DNA of 36,963 nucleotides, from NCBI GenBank assembly GCA_010906965.1, contig JAAFHB010000022.1:1-36963 (forward strand), in the 5' to 3' direction. Positions 1-8,367 of this stretch are shown here, one piece after another. The notes below the pieces were generated by a model. It was not told the DNA's origin and ran no database searches. It saw only the letters and a list, made by a program, of their open reading frames with translations. This stretch comes from Mariniphaga sp. GTDB lineage: Bacteria; Bacteroidota; Bacteroidia; Bacteroidales; Prolixibacteraceae. The position numbers and the translations under genes were made by a program. The first letter of the stretch is position 1. Each line of letters begins with the position of its first letter.

Positions 1-2078
1 CTTCCAACTAGGTCACGGATATAGAGCTGAACAACTTCAGAGCCATCAAACTTACCGGAATTCTTCACCGTTATACTTGCTTTAATCGATTGGTTTCCTT
101 TTGCCAGGGAGTTGCTTAATATCAAATCGCCGTATTCAAACTTCGTATAGCTTAACCCGTAGCCAAAAGGATACAAGGGTTCGTTTGAAACATCGAGGTA
201 ATTCGATCTGAATTTCTGGAACCATTTGCCTTCGGGTAAAGGTCTTCCTGTATTCTTATGGTTATAATATATAGGTATTTGTCCCACATTCTGAGGAAAG
301 GTGGCAGTCAGTTTTCCTGAAGGATTGACCTTGCCTAACAAAACATCGGCAATGGCATTACCCGCTTCAGTTCCCGAAAACCAAACATTCAGAATAGCCG
401 GGACATTTGCATTTTCCCACGTCAACGAAAGCGGACGACCAGTAAACAACACCAATACAACTGGCTTGCCGGTTGCGAGTAAAGCTTTCAGCAACTCTTT
501 CTGATTTTCAGGCAGGTTAATATCCGATCTGCTTGAAGCCTCCCCTGACATTTCGGCCGCTTCGCCCAAAGCAGCAACAATCACATCCGACTCTTCAGCA
601 ACATCAACAGCTTCTTCAATCATCTCTTTCTGCGAGCGACTGTCACGATAGGTAGGTTTGCCAAAAATGCTGATTCTCGAATCCAACAGCGAATCGTTTA
701 CAATATTTGTTCCCCTTGCCACCAAAATACGGGCATCAATACCAATTGCTTCTTTCAAACCAGTGAGTAAGGAGACCGATTTCGAAAAATCAGCAGCAAC
801 ACTCCATGTCCCGGTCATATTCTCCCTGTTATCGGCCAACGGACCAATCAGGGCAATGGTTCCCTTATTCTGAAGCGGAAGCACCTGATTCTCGTTTTTA
901 AGAAGCACAACAGATTGAGCGGCAGTGGTCCTTGCAACCAACCGGTTTTCTGTTGTAAAAATCTCATTTTTGGCGCGATCATCATTGCAATAACGATATG
1001 GATCTTCAAAAAGACCGAGTTTATATTTTGCTTCAAGAATTCTGCGACAGGCAAGGTCAATCTGTGCTTTGGTAACTTTGCCTGTAGCCAATGATTTTTT
1101 GAGCGTGGTCAAAAAGCCATCAGCAACCATATCCATATCAACTCCGGAACGAAGCGACTGAGCCGAAACTTCCTGTAAATCACCTAATCCATGATCAATC
1201 AGTTCCGCAATAGCGGTATAATCGGTTACCACAAAACCATTAAAACCCCATTGCTTGCGCAATACATCGGTCATTAACCATTTGTTCGCGGTAGCAGGGA
1301 TTCCGTCCAATTCATTAAAAGAGGTCATCACGCTGCCAGCACCAGCATCAACTGCTGCTTTGTAAGGGGGAAAATATTCGTTGTACATCCTGATCCGGCT
1401 CATGTCGACTGTATTATAATCCCTTCCAGCTTCAATAGCGCCATACAAAGCAAAGTGTTTGACACAAGCCATAATTGTATTGTTTTGCCGAAGATCAACA
1501 CCCTGGTATCCGACAACCATCGCCCTGGCAATCTGTGAACCAAGGTAAGGATCTTCGCCTGAACCTTCCGACATGCGTCCCCAGCGCGGATCACGCGAGA
1601 TATCGACCATCGGTGAAAAGGTCCAGCAGATACCATCAGCACTTGCTTCCTGTGCGGCAATGCGGGCCGACTGTTCAATCAGTTTCATATCCCAGCTGCA
1701 CGACAGTCCCAATGGAATCGGGAAGACGGTCTGATATCCATGAATCACATCCATTCCGAACAGTAAAGGAATCTTCAGCCGGCTCTCCTCAACAGCCACT
1801 TTCTGAACATTACGGATCTTGCTGACTGACTTAATATTAAATAGTCCACCCACTTTTTCTTCCCTGATCTTTTTCCCAATATCTGAACTGGCCGCTTGTC
1901 CGGTGGTAATATCACCTGCACCGGGCAAGTTCAACTGACCGATTTTCTCTTCCAAAGTCATCTTGCTCATCAGGTTCGTGACGAACTGACTCATTTTCGT
2001 TTCACCAGCCTTTTGGGCATAAGAGGGTGAGCAAATGATTAGGACGGAAAGTGTTATTAAAATAGTTAAACTCCTCAT
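1..2078 (-). CDS. bglX: GH3 beta-glucosidase, BglX-like, secreted (C-terminus cut by window edge)
   Basis: Retaining exo-glycosidase of family GH3 that releases terminal beta-linked glucose in the periplasm. I read 692 codons without interruption from an ATG at 2078 to the left edge; no stop is present, so the C-terminus is missing. The N-terminus MRSLTILITLSVLIICSPSYA is a clean signal peptide. The GH3 N-terminal barrel follows (KMTLEEKIGQLN, then SPMVDISRDPRWGR, then VKHFALYG). The nucleophile is probably D286 in FVVTDYTA, where most relatives have SDW. The C-terminal alpha/beta sandwich and the start of the fibronectin-III-like domain (LYPFGYGLSYTKF, then VVQLYIRD) close the visible part. 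It lies 127 bp downstream of the GH144 gene on the same strand, so the two are probably co-transcribed and act in series: endo-glucanase, then oligosaccharide-trimming beta-glucosidase. GH3 assignment is firm; the linkage preference (sophorose-type beta-1,2) is inferred from the neighbour. Confidence 0.93.
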   Translation of the reverse strand, partial: MRSLTILITLSVLIICSPSYAQKAGETKMSQFVTNLMSKMTLEEKIGQLNLPGAGDITTGQAASSDIGKKIREEKVGGLFNIKSVSKIRNVQKVAVEESRLKIPLLFGMDVIHGYQTVFPIPLGLSCSWDMKLIEQSARIAAQEASADGICWTFSPMVDISRDPRWGRMSEGSGEDPYLGSQIARAMVVGYQGVDLRQNNTIMACVKHFALYGAIEAGRDYNTVDMSRIRMYNEYFPPYKAAVDAGAGSVMTSFNELDGIPATANKWLMTDVLRKQWGFNGFVVTDYTAIAELIDHGLGDLQEVSAQSLRSGVDMDMVADGFLTTLKKSLATGKVTKAQIDLACRRILEAKYKLGLFEDPYRYCNDDRAKNEIFTTENRLVARTTAAQSVVLLKNENQVLPLQNKGTIALIGPLADNRENMTGTWSVAADFSKSVSLLTGLKEAIGIDARILVARGTNIVNDSLLDSRISIFGKPTYRDSRSQKEMIEEAVDVAEESDVIVAALGEAAEMSGEASSRSDINLPENQKELLKALLATGKPVVLVLFTGRPLSLTWENANVPAILNVWFSGTEAGNAIADVLLGKVNPSGKLTATFPQNVGQIPIYYNHKNTGRPLPEGKWFQKFRSNYLDVSNEPLYPFGYGLSYTKFEYGDLILSNSLAKGNQSIKASITVKNSGKFDGSEVVQLYIRDLVG

Positions 2079-2177
2079 TATTTTGATATTTAGAAAATTC
2101 TTAATTTATCTTTAAGTTGGTTCAATCACAAAAGGTTGGATTCCTTATTTGTATTAATTAACGAAGCTGGCCAAAAT

Positions 2178-2217
2178 ATCTGTGTTACTCCATGTATCCT
2201 CAGTGTTACTCTGTGTA
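2178..2217. repeat. About 10-bp phased short repeat overlapping the GH144 stop codon
   Basis: Read on the minus strand, this stretch is four imperfect units: ACACAGAGTA, ACACTGAGGAT, ACATGGAGTA, ACACAGAT. The TAA stop of the upstream glucanase gene (2206-2208) lies inside the repeat, so its last residues (YTE) are repeat-encoded. It sits in the 127-bp spacer between two genes that appear co-transcribed. Similar ACACAGAG-type intergenic strings are known from several environmental bacteria. Function is unknown. Confidence 0.55.
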
Positions 2218-3576
2218 ATTTCCGATTGAAGAAGATTTAAAATCAAGCTTCTTTAAACCATTTTGAATTTCAGGGCAACTCATAAAAAGTTTCCAGAGCA
2301 AACCCGTTCTGTAGTTTTCGATCATTACGATGATAGGACCCTGATCAATGGCCAGATAATTTGTTGCGTACCAGTTTTTTGTTTCGCTAAAAGCATCCAC
2401 AAAACCATAATCGCCCCAGATTTTGTCGCCAAGATCGAAATAAAAATGTTTTAAAACAAGCATTGAATATTCAGGCGTGTAAGGAAATGCAGAAAGGGCA
2501 GCTGTTGGGGTGATCACGCCCAGATCGTTCCCCGGTGAATGTGCATTGTAACCCTCAAAATTATCACTTGCGGTTAGACCCCAGCAATTCTCGCCATAAC
2601 CTTTAAATTTTTGGGGATTGTCGATACACCATGCACGATTGATCAGTGTATGATTTTTATTTTGCTCCCAGTAATTAGCAAACCGATCCGTTAAATTCGT
2701 GGGATCCAAACCCATAAATGAGTATTGCGAAAAGAACAACGGACCACCGTAATCGAATCCCAAAGGAAGTTTAATGCCATAAAACTCTTTACCGTTTTTG
2801 AAAAAATTACTTTGCGCCCATCCACGATGATAGACGGCACTGCTTACGGGATAGCGTTCAGCGCTTGCAGCCAGCACATACATAATCAGACATTCATTGT
2901 AGCCTCTTACGGGGAAGTTCATGGCCCATCCGTTATTGGGACTCCAATGCCAGTACAGCACCTCTTCCCCACCCTTTGTAAACCAATCCCATTCAACGTC
3001 GTTCCACAACCAGTTAATCCGGTTACGCAACTGAGATTCAATGTTATTGTTCTGATCAAAATACTGTCGTACACACAACAAGCCTTGAAAAAGATAGGAA
3101 GTCTCCACCAAATCGGCACCATCATCTTTACGGCTGAAAGGGATTGTTTTGCCTGTGGCACCGTTCAGCCAATGTGGAAAAACACCATGATAAGCATCAG
3201 CCTTACTCAAAAACACAACCATCTTTAATAAATGCCTGGCAGCAGAATCGCGGGTAATCCAGCCTCTTTCGACTGCAACGATGGTTGCCATCACACCAAA
3301 TCCGGTTCCTCCCGTGGTAACTACTTCGTCACCGTAACCGTAAGCGGGATTACTGCGTTCGCGTGCCATACCACTTACAGGATGAGAGAAATCCCAGAAA
3401 TATTTGAACGTCTGCTTTTGCACAAGCGTCAGTAAAGCTGTGTCAGAGACGTTCTTTTGGATTTCATTTTTACCGTTTATATCCTTTTTTGGCAACAATT
3501 GTGCAGCAGTAAACTGAACAGGCACAAAATAAGTCAGCAAAAAAAGGGAGAATGTTAAGATGATGAATTTTCTCAT
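2206..3576 (-). CDS. GH144-type endo-beta-1,2-glucanase (glycoamylase-like domain), secreted
   Basis: A 456-residue exported protein of the Pfam 'glycoamylase' fold, an (alpha/alpha)6 barrel, matching CAZy family GH144, whose characterised members cleave internal beta-1,2-glucosidic bonds of linear beta-1,2-glucan to sophoro-oligosaccharides. A signal peptide covers about residues 1-25 (ending FTAAQ). Family landmarks are FKYFWDFSHPVSGMARE (57-72), TTGGTGFGVMA (87-97), the acidic cluster DDGADLVETSYLFQGLL (151-167), WHWSPNNGWAMNFPVRGYNECLI (209-231) and YNAHSPGNDLG near the C-terminus. Candidate catalytic acids are D155, E158 and E228; their spacing agrees with what I recall for the Chitinophaga enzyme. 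It is the upstream gene of a probable operon with the GH3 beta-glucosidase, which supports the beta-1,2-glucan assignment. No SusC/D pair is adjacent, so uptake genes would have to lie outside the window or be shared. Confidence 0.88.
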   Translation of the reverse strand: MRKFIILTFSLFLLTYFVPVQFTAAQLLPKKDINGKNEIQKNVSDTALLTLVQKQTFKYFWDFSHPVSGMARERSNPAYGYGDEVVTTGGTGFGVMATIVAVERGWITRDSAARHLLKMVVFLSKADAYHGVFPHWLNGATGKTIPFSRKDDGADLVETSYLFQGLLCVRQYFDQNNNIESQLRNRINWLWNDVEWDWFTKGGEEVLYWHWSPNNGWAMNFPVRGYNECLIMYVLAASAERYPVSSAVYHRGWAQSNFFKNGKEFYGIKLPLGFDYGGPLFFSQYSFMGLDPTNLTDRFANYWEQNKNHTLINRAWCIDNPQKFKGYGENCWGLTASDNFEGYNAHSPGNDLGVITPTAALSAFPYTPEYSMLVLKHFYFDLGDKIWGDYGFVDAFSETKNWYATNYLAIDQGPIIVMIENYRTGLLWKLFMSCPEIQNGLKKLDFKSSSIGNYTE

Positions 3577-3689
3577 AATTATAGATTGACGTATTTTAGA
3601 TATTTATCAAATTATAGATTAGGACTCTGAAAGCTGTAATACTTTTTATCATTTGAAATACTTTCCTCGTACTTTGCAGGAAAAACAAA

Positions 3690-3997
3690 ATAATAAAGTA
3701 CGACAGTAACTTTATCGATGAATTCATGCGCTTTACAAAAATACATTGATTTTCGAAGCAGAACTTCGAGGAATTAAACCAAATGAGATTAAAAAACTAA
3801 AATCCGGTTATTCGAAACTGACCCCTGGCGATCTGAGATGATGTGCCTACCTGAGGATGAACTTATCATCCAAAGAGATTGCACTTCTTCTGGGAATATC
3901 GGTGCGGGGACTGGAGAACCATCGGTACCGTCTGCGCAAGAAAATGGGGCTGGATATTGATATAAACCTTAGTGAGTTTTTGATGAGTACGAATTAA
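3690..3997 (+). pseudogene. Decayed C-terminal LuxR-type HTH regulator fragment
   Basis: Conceptual translation gives the tail of a Bacteroidota transcriptional regulator of the type that ends in a GerE/LuxR helix-turn-helix. In one frame (3690-3746) it reads IIKYDSNFIDEFMRFTKIH and then hits TGA at 3747. A frame change near 3750 continues it as IFEAELRGIKPNEIKKLKSG and YSKLTPGDLR, followed by a TGA at 3839-3841 where the family normally has Leu. It then reads CAYLRMNLSSKEIALLLGIS and VRGLENHRYRLRKKMGL, ending with TAA at 3995. The HTH core (LSSKEIA..L.IS...E..RYRLRKKMGL) is well preserved, so inactivation looks recent. No upstream sensor portion remains; the gene is 5'-deleted. It probably once regulated the neighbouring glucanase operon, but that is inference. 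Confidence 0.8.
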
Positions 3998-4087
3998 AAT
4001 AAAAATGCAATAACCAGATCAAAAATTATAAAACAGGCATAGCAACTATTAAAAAATCAATACATTTGTTAAACGAAATCCAATAAA

Positions 4088-4306
4088 ATGAATAATGAAA
4101 AATTGATAAATATCGCATTAATAATTATTGCAGTTATCGCTATTTCTATTGCCTGTGGATTTGCTGTTTTCAATAATAATAATTCATCAGGTACTGCTTA
4201 TGAAATAGGAAGATCAGCAGGAAAAATGGCAAGACCCTACCTTTTCAGTTTAGGAATAATGGCGTTACTGTTATTAATAGTTAAGGGAATTATGAAAAAA
4301 CTCTGA
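4088..4306 (+). CDS. Small two-TM membrane protein, unknown function
   Basis: A 72-residue protein with a strongly hydrophobic N-terminal segment (about residues 6-28, INIALIIIAVIAISIACGFA), a short Asn/Ser-rich loop containing EIGRSAGKMARP, and a second hydrophobic segment (about 51-69) ending in basic residues MKKL. This is a helical hairpin with both ends probably cytoplasmic. I do not recognise the family. A TACATTTG element at 4061-4068 resembles the Bacteroidota -7 box, but no clear -33 element stands at the right distance. A strong terminator follows directly, so the gene is monocistronic. It is bordered by a regulator pseudogene on one side and a convergent oxidoreductase gene on the other. 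Coding status is likely rather than proven. Confidence 0.6.
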   Translation: MNNEKLINIALIIIAVIAISIACGFAVFNNNNSSGTAYEIGRSAGKMARPYLFSLGIMALLLLIVKGIMKKL

Positions 4307-4327
4307 TCAAATTATGATGAGTTGCAT

Positions 4328-4364
4328 AAAAAAAGGAATCTCAGATAATGGGATTCCTTTTTTT
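4328..4364. terminator. Bidirectional rho-independent terminator
   Basis: A perfect 13-bp inverted repeat: AAAAAAAGGAATC (4328-4340) and GATTCCTTTTTTT (4352-4364), separated by an 11-nt loop. The A-tract/T-tract flanks make it work for both the small membrane protein (plus) and the convergent Gfo/Idh gene (minus). Confidence 0.88.
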
Positions 4365-4387
4365 ATACACTGCCTTTTTATGAATAC

Positions 4388-5827
4388 TTACACTTTATAG
4401 TATTGTTCCCATCCTTTACGGGGAGGAAGTCCTACCAAAAGTTCGTTCGCTAATTTATTGTTTGTGATGTTCTTGGTATCTCTGCTAAATTCAAGTTTAG
4501 TGTTCAGCTTTTGTGCCATCACTCCCAATGAAAAAATCTGGCTCAAAGGTCCGGCAATCTCGAATGGTGAACGCGTTTTCTCCTCCCCTTTACATGCTTT
4601 CAGAAAGTTGGCATAATGGTTCGAAGGACTTTTAGGAACTTCAGGAAGTTTGGACGCCATTTCTTTTGCTTTTTCAGCAGGAATAATTGATAAGGTGCTG
4701 CCATGCGAACCACCTTTAAAGGTGAGTTCCTTGCTGTAAATGATCTTTCCAGGATTCAATTTTGCTGGTTGAATCTTGCCAACGCTTGTAGGCGGAATAT
4801 TGGGATCCAATTCAGAAACACCATAACCTTCAGGCACCTGTGGAATATTGTTGACGCCATCGTACCATGTGATATCGAGCGGTGGCATGTTTCCACGTTC
4901 AGGAAACCTGAATAATATAGTAGAAGACATTGGATAGAAAAATGGATTGTGTCCTTCTGCTTTCAGCATTCTCACTTCGTATGGAAGTCCCAGGTCCAGA
5001 AACTGGTGAGCAGTATCGATGATATGAGCACCCCAATCGCCCAGTGCACCCAAACCAAAATCATACCAGCAGCGCCATTGGCCATTAATGAAGTCCTTGT
5101 TATAGTCATGCTTTTGAACGACTCCCGACCAGATATCCCAATCAAGTGTTCCCGGAATTGGTTCTGCAGGCGGGAAATTTTTAATTTTGGTATCCCAACC
5201 ATGCCATCTGCGCGGAGAGTTCATATGGGCAGTGATTGCGGTAACATCCTTTATAATACCAGCTTCGGTCCATGCCTTAAACTGAAAATAGTTTGCATCG
5301 GAATGCCCTTGGTTTCCCATCTGGGTAACTACCTTCGGATATTTTTTAGCCGCCTTCATCATCAGCTCAATTTCGTTGAAAGTGCGGGCCATTGGTTTCT
5401 CAACGAAAACATGTATACCCAAACCCATTGCCATCATTACAATCGGGAAATGCGAATGGTCGGGTACGCCAACGGACACCGCTTCAATTTGACTTCCCAT
5501 CTTGTCGAACATCGTTCTGAAATCCTGGAAGCGTGGTACATCCGGAAATTTCTCGAGTACCTTCAGCGTCTGTGGAGCCCCCATATCAACATCACAGAAT
5601 GCAACAATGTTAGCCAGCCCTGTATTAAATAGGGACATAACATCCGACCCTCCCTGGTTTCCTATCCCGATACAGGCAAGATTAACCCGTTCACCGGCTT
5701 TTGCCAAACCCGATACAGGTGCCGTTTTGCCTGAAGCTTTGGTCCAGATCGTGGGAAGCGCTGTTGCTGCCGAAAGCAAGAGTGCATTTTTCAAAAACGA
5801 TCGGCGTGAATTTTCGTTTGAATTCAT
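4388..5827 (-). CDS. Gfo/Idh/MocA-family oxidoreductase with Tat signal
   Basis: A 479-residue NAD(P)-dependent sugar oxidoreductase of the Gfo/Idh/MocA family. The N-terminus NENSRRSFLKNALLLSAATA is a twin-arginine signal, so the enzyme is folded with cofactor in the cytoplasm and exported. A Rossmann domain starts at about residue 48 (ACIGIGNQGG, glycine motif 54-60), followed by VPDHSHFPIV and the family signature VEKPMA (E143-K144-P145). The C-terminal alpha/beta domain carries GALGDWGAHIIDTAHQFLDLGLP, which supplies the Asp and His usually found in the active site. Substrate is unknown; secreted members of this group in Bacteroidota act on hexosides or cyclitols. It is monocistronic, bounded by a terminator downstream and divergent from uraA upstream. 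It is only distantly similar to the second Gfo/Idh protein in this window. Confidence 0.9.
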   Translation of the reverse strand: MNSNENSRRSFLKNALLLSAATALPTIWTKASGKTAPVSGLAKAGERVNLACIGIGNQGGSDVMSLFNTGLANIVAFCDVDMGAPQTLKVLEKFPDVPRFQDFRTMFDKMGSQIEAVSVGVPDHSHFPIVMMAMGLGIHVFVEKPMARTFNEIELMMKAAKKYPKVVTQMGNQGHSDANYFQFKAWTEAGIIKDVTAITAHMNSPRRWHGWDTKIKNFPPAEPIPGTLDWDIWSGVVQKHDYNKDFINGQWRCWYDFGLGALGDWGAHIIDTAHQFLDLGLPYEVRMLKAEGHNPFFYPMSSTILFRFPERGNMPPLDITWYDGVNNIPQVPEGYGVSELDPNIPPTSVGKIQPAKLNPGKIIYSKELTFKGGSHGSTLSIIPAEKAKEMASKLPEVPKSPSNHYANFLKACKGEEKTRSPFEIAGPLSQIFSLGVMAQKLNTKLEFSRDTKNITNNKLANELLVGLPPRKGWEQYYKV

Positions 5828-5994
5828 TCGTAAATATATTTAGTATTGAAATTTTTATTCGAAAAGGACATGTACATTAATTTTATCGATTGAAGCTACA
5901 AAAATAATCAAACGATGAAATAATTGTTAATTTCACGCGGTTTTATTCCGCCATTTTAATCTTACAAAATTTTACTTACTAAATTGATCTGCAA

Positions 5995-7284
5995 ATGACA
6001 AGACGAATTATCGGTATCAGGGAAAAGCTTCCTTTATTAGAGAGTTTGCCCCTTAGTTTTCAGCACCTGACAGCCATGTTTGGTGCCACCATCCTTGTCC
6101 CTATCTTATTGGGCATCGATCCGGCAATCGCATTATTAATGAACGGTGTTGGCACCTTGCTTTATTCGTGGGTTACAAAAGGTGGAATTCCTGCTTATTT
6201 AGGATCAAGTTTTGCTTTTATCGCACCTTCACTTTTGATAATTAGTTCATACAGTGGTTTCAGCCATGCCCAATCAGGATTTATCTTTTTTGGGCTATTT
6301 TTTATTCTGATCTCCTTCGTCGTTAAATATTGGGGCATAAAATGGATCGATGTGGTAATGCCACCAGCTGTGATGGGTGCAGTTGTTGCTATTATTGGAT
6401 TGGAACTTGCTCCGGTCGCGGCACAACAAGCGGGTCTTGCTCCATGGCCAACTGCAGTCGGTCAGATAGTTGCTCCGTTCATTGTAACTCCCAACGTTGT
6501 ATTTGTATCGATGTTCACTTTATGCATCGGCATCATAGGTTCTGTAATGTTCAGAGGATTCATGCAGGTGATCCCCATTTTAGTGGCGGTTGTCGCAGGT
6601 TATTTTCTTGCACTTGCAATGGGAATGGTTGACACCGCAACAATAAGCAGCGCTGCATGGTTTGCCTTGCCAAAGTTTCAGGCACCAGTTTTCGATATAA
6701 ATGCCATCGTCATTATTGCTCCGGCCTGTATTGTAGTTTTAGCCGAACATATTAGCCATTTGATCGTCACAGGTAAAATTACAGATACTGATCTGATGAA
6801 AGATCCAGGATTGCACCGCTCATTACTTGGCGATGGTTTAAGTAATGTTTTATCAGGATTTGCCGGTTCCCCACCTAACACAACCTATGGCGAAAACATT
6901 GGAGTAATGGCCATTACGCGTGTCTATTCCGTTTGGATCATTCGAGGTGCGGCAATACTAGCCATTGCATTCTCGTGCATTGGCAAAATTTCGGCAGCTA
7001 TCTCTACTATTCCGTCACCCGTAATGGGAGGAATTACGATGCTGCTCTATGGCGTCATCGCCGTTCAGGGATTCAGAATGTTTGTTGAGCAGAAAGTTGA
7101 TTTCAGTAAAAACAGCAATATGGTGCTCGGAGCAGTCACCTTTGTAGTTGGTGTAAGTGGCGCAAGTATCAGCATCGGTTCTGTTCAATTGAAAGGAATG
7201 GCTTTCGCTGCAATCATTGGAGTTGTTTTATCCTTACTGTTCTACCTGTTTACGAAAATGGGATTGATGAATAAGGACGTTTAG
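5995..7284 (+). CDS. uraA: Uracil permease UraA (NCS2 uracil:H+ symporter)
   Basis: A 429-residue inner-membrane nucleobase:proton symporter of the NCS2 family that imports uracil for pyrimidine salvage. The sequence follows E. coli UraA closely from the first residue (MTRR.IG..EK.PLL) through PLSFQHLTAMFGATILVP and GIPAYLGSSFAFI (Phe73 in the substrate pocket). The two substrate/proton-coupling glutamates are present: E251 in LAEHISHLIVT and E300 in NTTYGENIGVMAITRVYS. About 14 membrane spans are expected from the hydrophobic profile. It is monocistronic: divergent from the Gfo/Idh gene on the left and followed by a strong terminator. No UMP kinase or uracil phosphoribosyltransferase gene is adjacent. 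Confidence 0.96.
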   Translation: MTRRIIGIREKLPLLESLPLSFQHLTAMFGATILVPILLGIDPAIALLMNGVGTLLYSWVTKGGIPAYLGSSFAFIAPSLLIISSYSGFSHAQSGFIFFGLFFILISFVVKYWGIKWIDVVMPPAVMGAVVAIIGLELAPVAAQQAGLAPWPTAVGQIVAPFIVTPNVVFVSMFTLCIGIIGSVMFRGFMQVIPILVAVVAGYFLALAMGMVDTATISSAAWFALPKFQAPVFDINAIVIIAPACIVVLAEHISHLIVTGKITDTDLMKDPGLHRSLLGDGLSNVLSGFAGSPPNTTYGENIGVMAITRVYSVWIIRGAAILAIAFSCIGKISAAISTIPSPVMGGITMLLYGVIAVQGFRMFVEQKVDFSKNSNMVLGAVTFVVGVSGASISIGSVQLKGMAFAAIIGVVLSLLFYLFTKMGLMNKDV

Positions 7285-7293
7285 ATAGTGAAT

Positions 7294-7342
7294 AATCCCC
7301 TTTGAGGGTCTAATCACCGTTCAAAGGGGATTGCTTTATTTT
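7294..7342 (+). terminator. Rho-independent terminator after uraA
   Basis: A 12-bp arm AATCCCCTTTGA (7294-7305) pairs with TCAAAGGGGATT (7321-7332), with a 15-nt loop. GCTTTATTTTTT follows, giving the U-tract. It begins 10 bp after the uraA stop and also separates uraA from the convergent fabD. Confidence 0.9.
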
Positions 7343-7382
7343 TTACTACTTCGAGGGATTTTAACAACGCGAAGGATTCGGT

Positions 7383-8273
7383 TTATCCCTGAAAAGTATT
7401 TATTCCGAAAGTTTCGACTGTACGATCGACCTTTTTCACAAGACCCTGCAACACTTGCCCCGGACCAACCTCAGTAAATGAGGTACAACCATCAGCAATC
7501 ATATTCTTTACGGTCTGTGTCCAACGTACGGGTGCAGTCAGCTGAGCGATCAGGTTTGTCTTGATTACTTCAGGATCAGAGACGGGACCTGCTGTTACAT
7601 TCTGATAAACGGGACAAACTGGCGTACTAAAATGTGTGGAGTTAATGGCTTCGGCCAGTTCAGCACGGGCAGGTTCCATGAGTGGAGAATGGAATGCACC
7701 ACCAACGCTCAATTTTAAAGCACGTTTGGCGCCGGCTTCAGTCAATTTTGCACAAGCCAAATCGATTCCTTTAAAAGAACCGGAAATAACGAGCTGACCA
7801 GGACAATTAAAATTTGCCGGAACAACAATTTCGTCGATTTCACCACAAATTTTTTCTACGATCTCGTCATCAAGACCAATGATAGCAGCCATTGTTGAAG
7901 GCTCGGCTTCGCAAGCCTTTTGCATGGCCTGTGCACGTTTCGAAACAAGCATAAGACCATCTTCGAACGTCAACGCTCCGTTGGCAACCAATGCTGAGAA
8001 TTCACCCAGTGAATGTCCTGCTACCATTTCGGGTTTAAAACCAACGCCCAATGTTTTTGCCAACAGAACAGAATGGAGGAAAATAGCAGGCTGAGTCACT
8101 TTTGTTTGCCTGAGGTCCTCATCGGTACCACTAAACATCAGATCTGTGATGCGGAAACCAAGTAGCTCGTTCGCTTTTTCGAATAACTCATGTGCCATGG
8201 GCGAATTGTCGTACAGGTCTTTACCCATGCCAACAAACTGGGCGCCTTGCCCTGGAAAAACATATGCCTTCAT
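7383..8273 (-). CDS. fabD: Malonyl-CoA:ACP transacylase FabD
   Basis: A 296-residue cytoplasmic enzyme that transfers malonyl from CoA to acyl carrier protein, supplying extender units for fatty-acid synthesis. All family marks are present: FPGQGAQFVGMGKDL at 5-19 with the oxyanion-hole Gln, the nucleophile elbow GHSLGE with Ser88, and the catalytic His195 in GGAFHSPLM. The C-terminal EVGPGQVLQGLVKK motif is intact. Length is normal for bacterial FabD. It lies 94 bp downstream of folE on the same strand and may be co-transcribed with it; other fab genes are not nearby, as is common in Bacteroidota. Confidence 0.97.
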   Translation of the reverse strand: MKAYVFPGQGAQFVGMGKDLYDNSPMAHELFEKANELLGFRITDLMFSGTDEDLRQTKVTQPAIFLHSVLLAKTLGVGFKPEMVAGHSLGEFSALVANGALTFEDGLMLVSKRAQAMQKACEAEPSTMAAIIGLDDEIVEKICGEIDEIVVPANFNCPGQLVISGSFKGIDLACAKLTEAGAKRALKLSVGGAFHSPLMEPARAELAEAINSTHFSTPVCPVYQNVTAGPVSDPEVIKTNLIAQLTAPVRWTQTVKNMIADGCTSFTEVGPGQVLQGLVKKVDRTVETFGINTFQG

Positions 8274-8367
8274 AATTCTATTTTGTAAAATTTCGACTGC
8301 AAATATATAAAATGTCCCTTTTAAAATAAGGCATTGCAGAAAGTTATGCCCTGAGACAGGTTTGCAG

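Noticed and set aside
1-2078. Possible frameshift in the left-edge GH3 gene
   Set aside because: I followed one continuous frame from the ATG at 2078 through the nucleophile region (1221-1223) to the edge; only the stop codon is missing because the window ends.
2725-3228. Plus-strand 167-codon frame inside the GH144 gene
   Set aside because: It is antisense to conserved glucanase motifs, with no recognisable domain.
4949-5632. Long plus-strand open frame (227 codons) inside the first Gfo/Idh gene
   Set aside because: It is antisense to a well-conserved enzyme, has His/Cys-rich low-complexity content, and shows no domain; it is a shadow frame.
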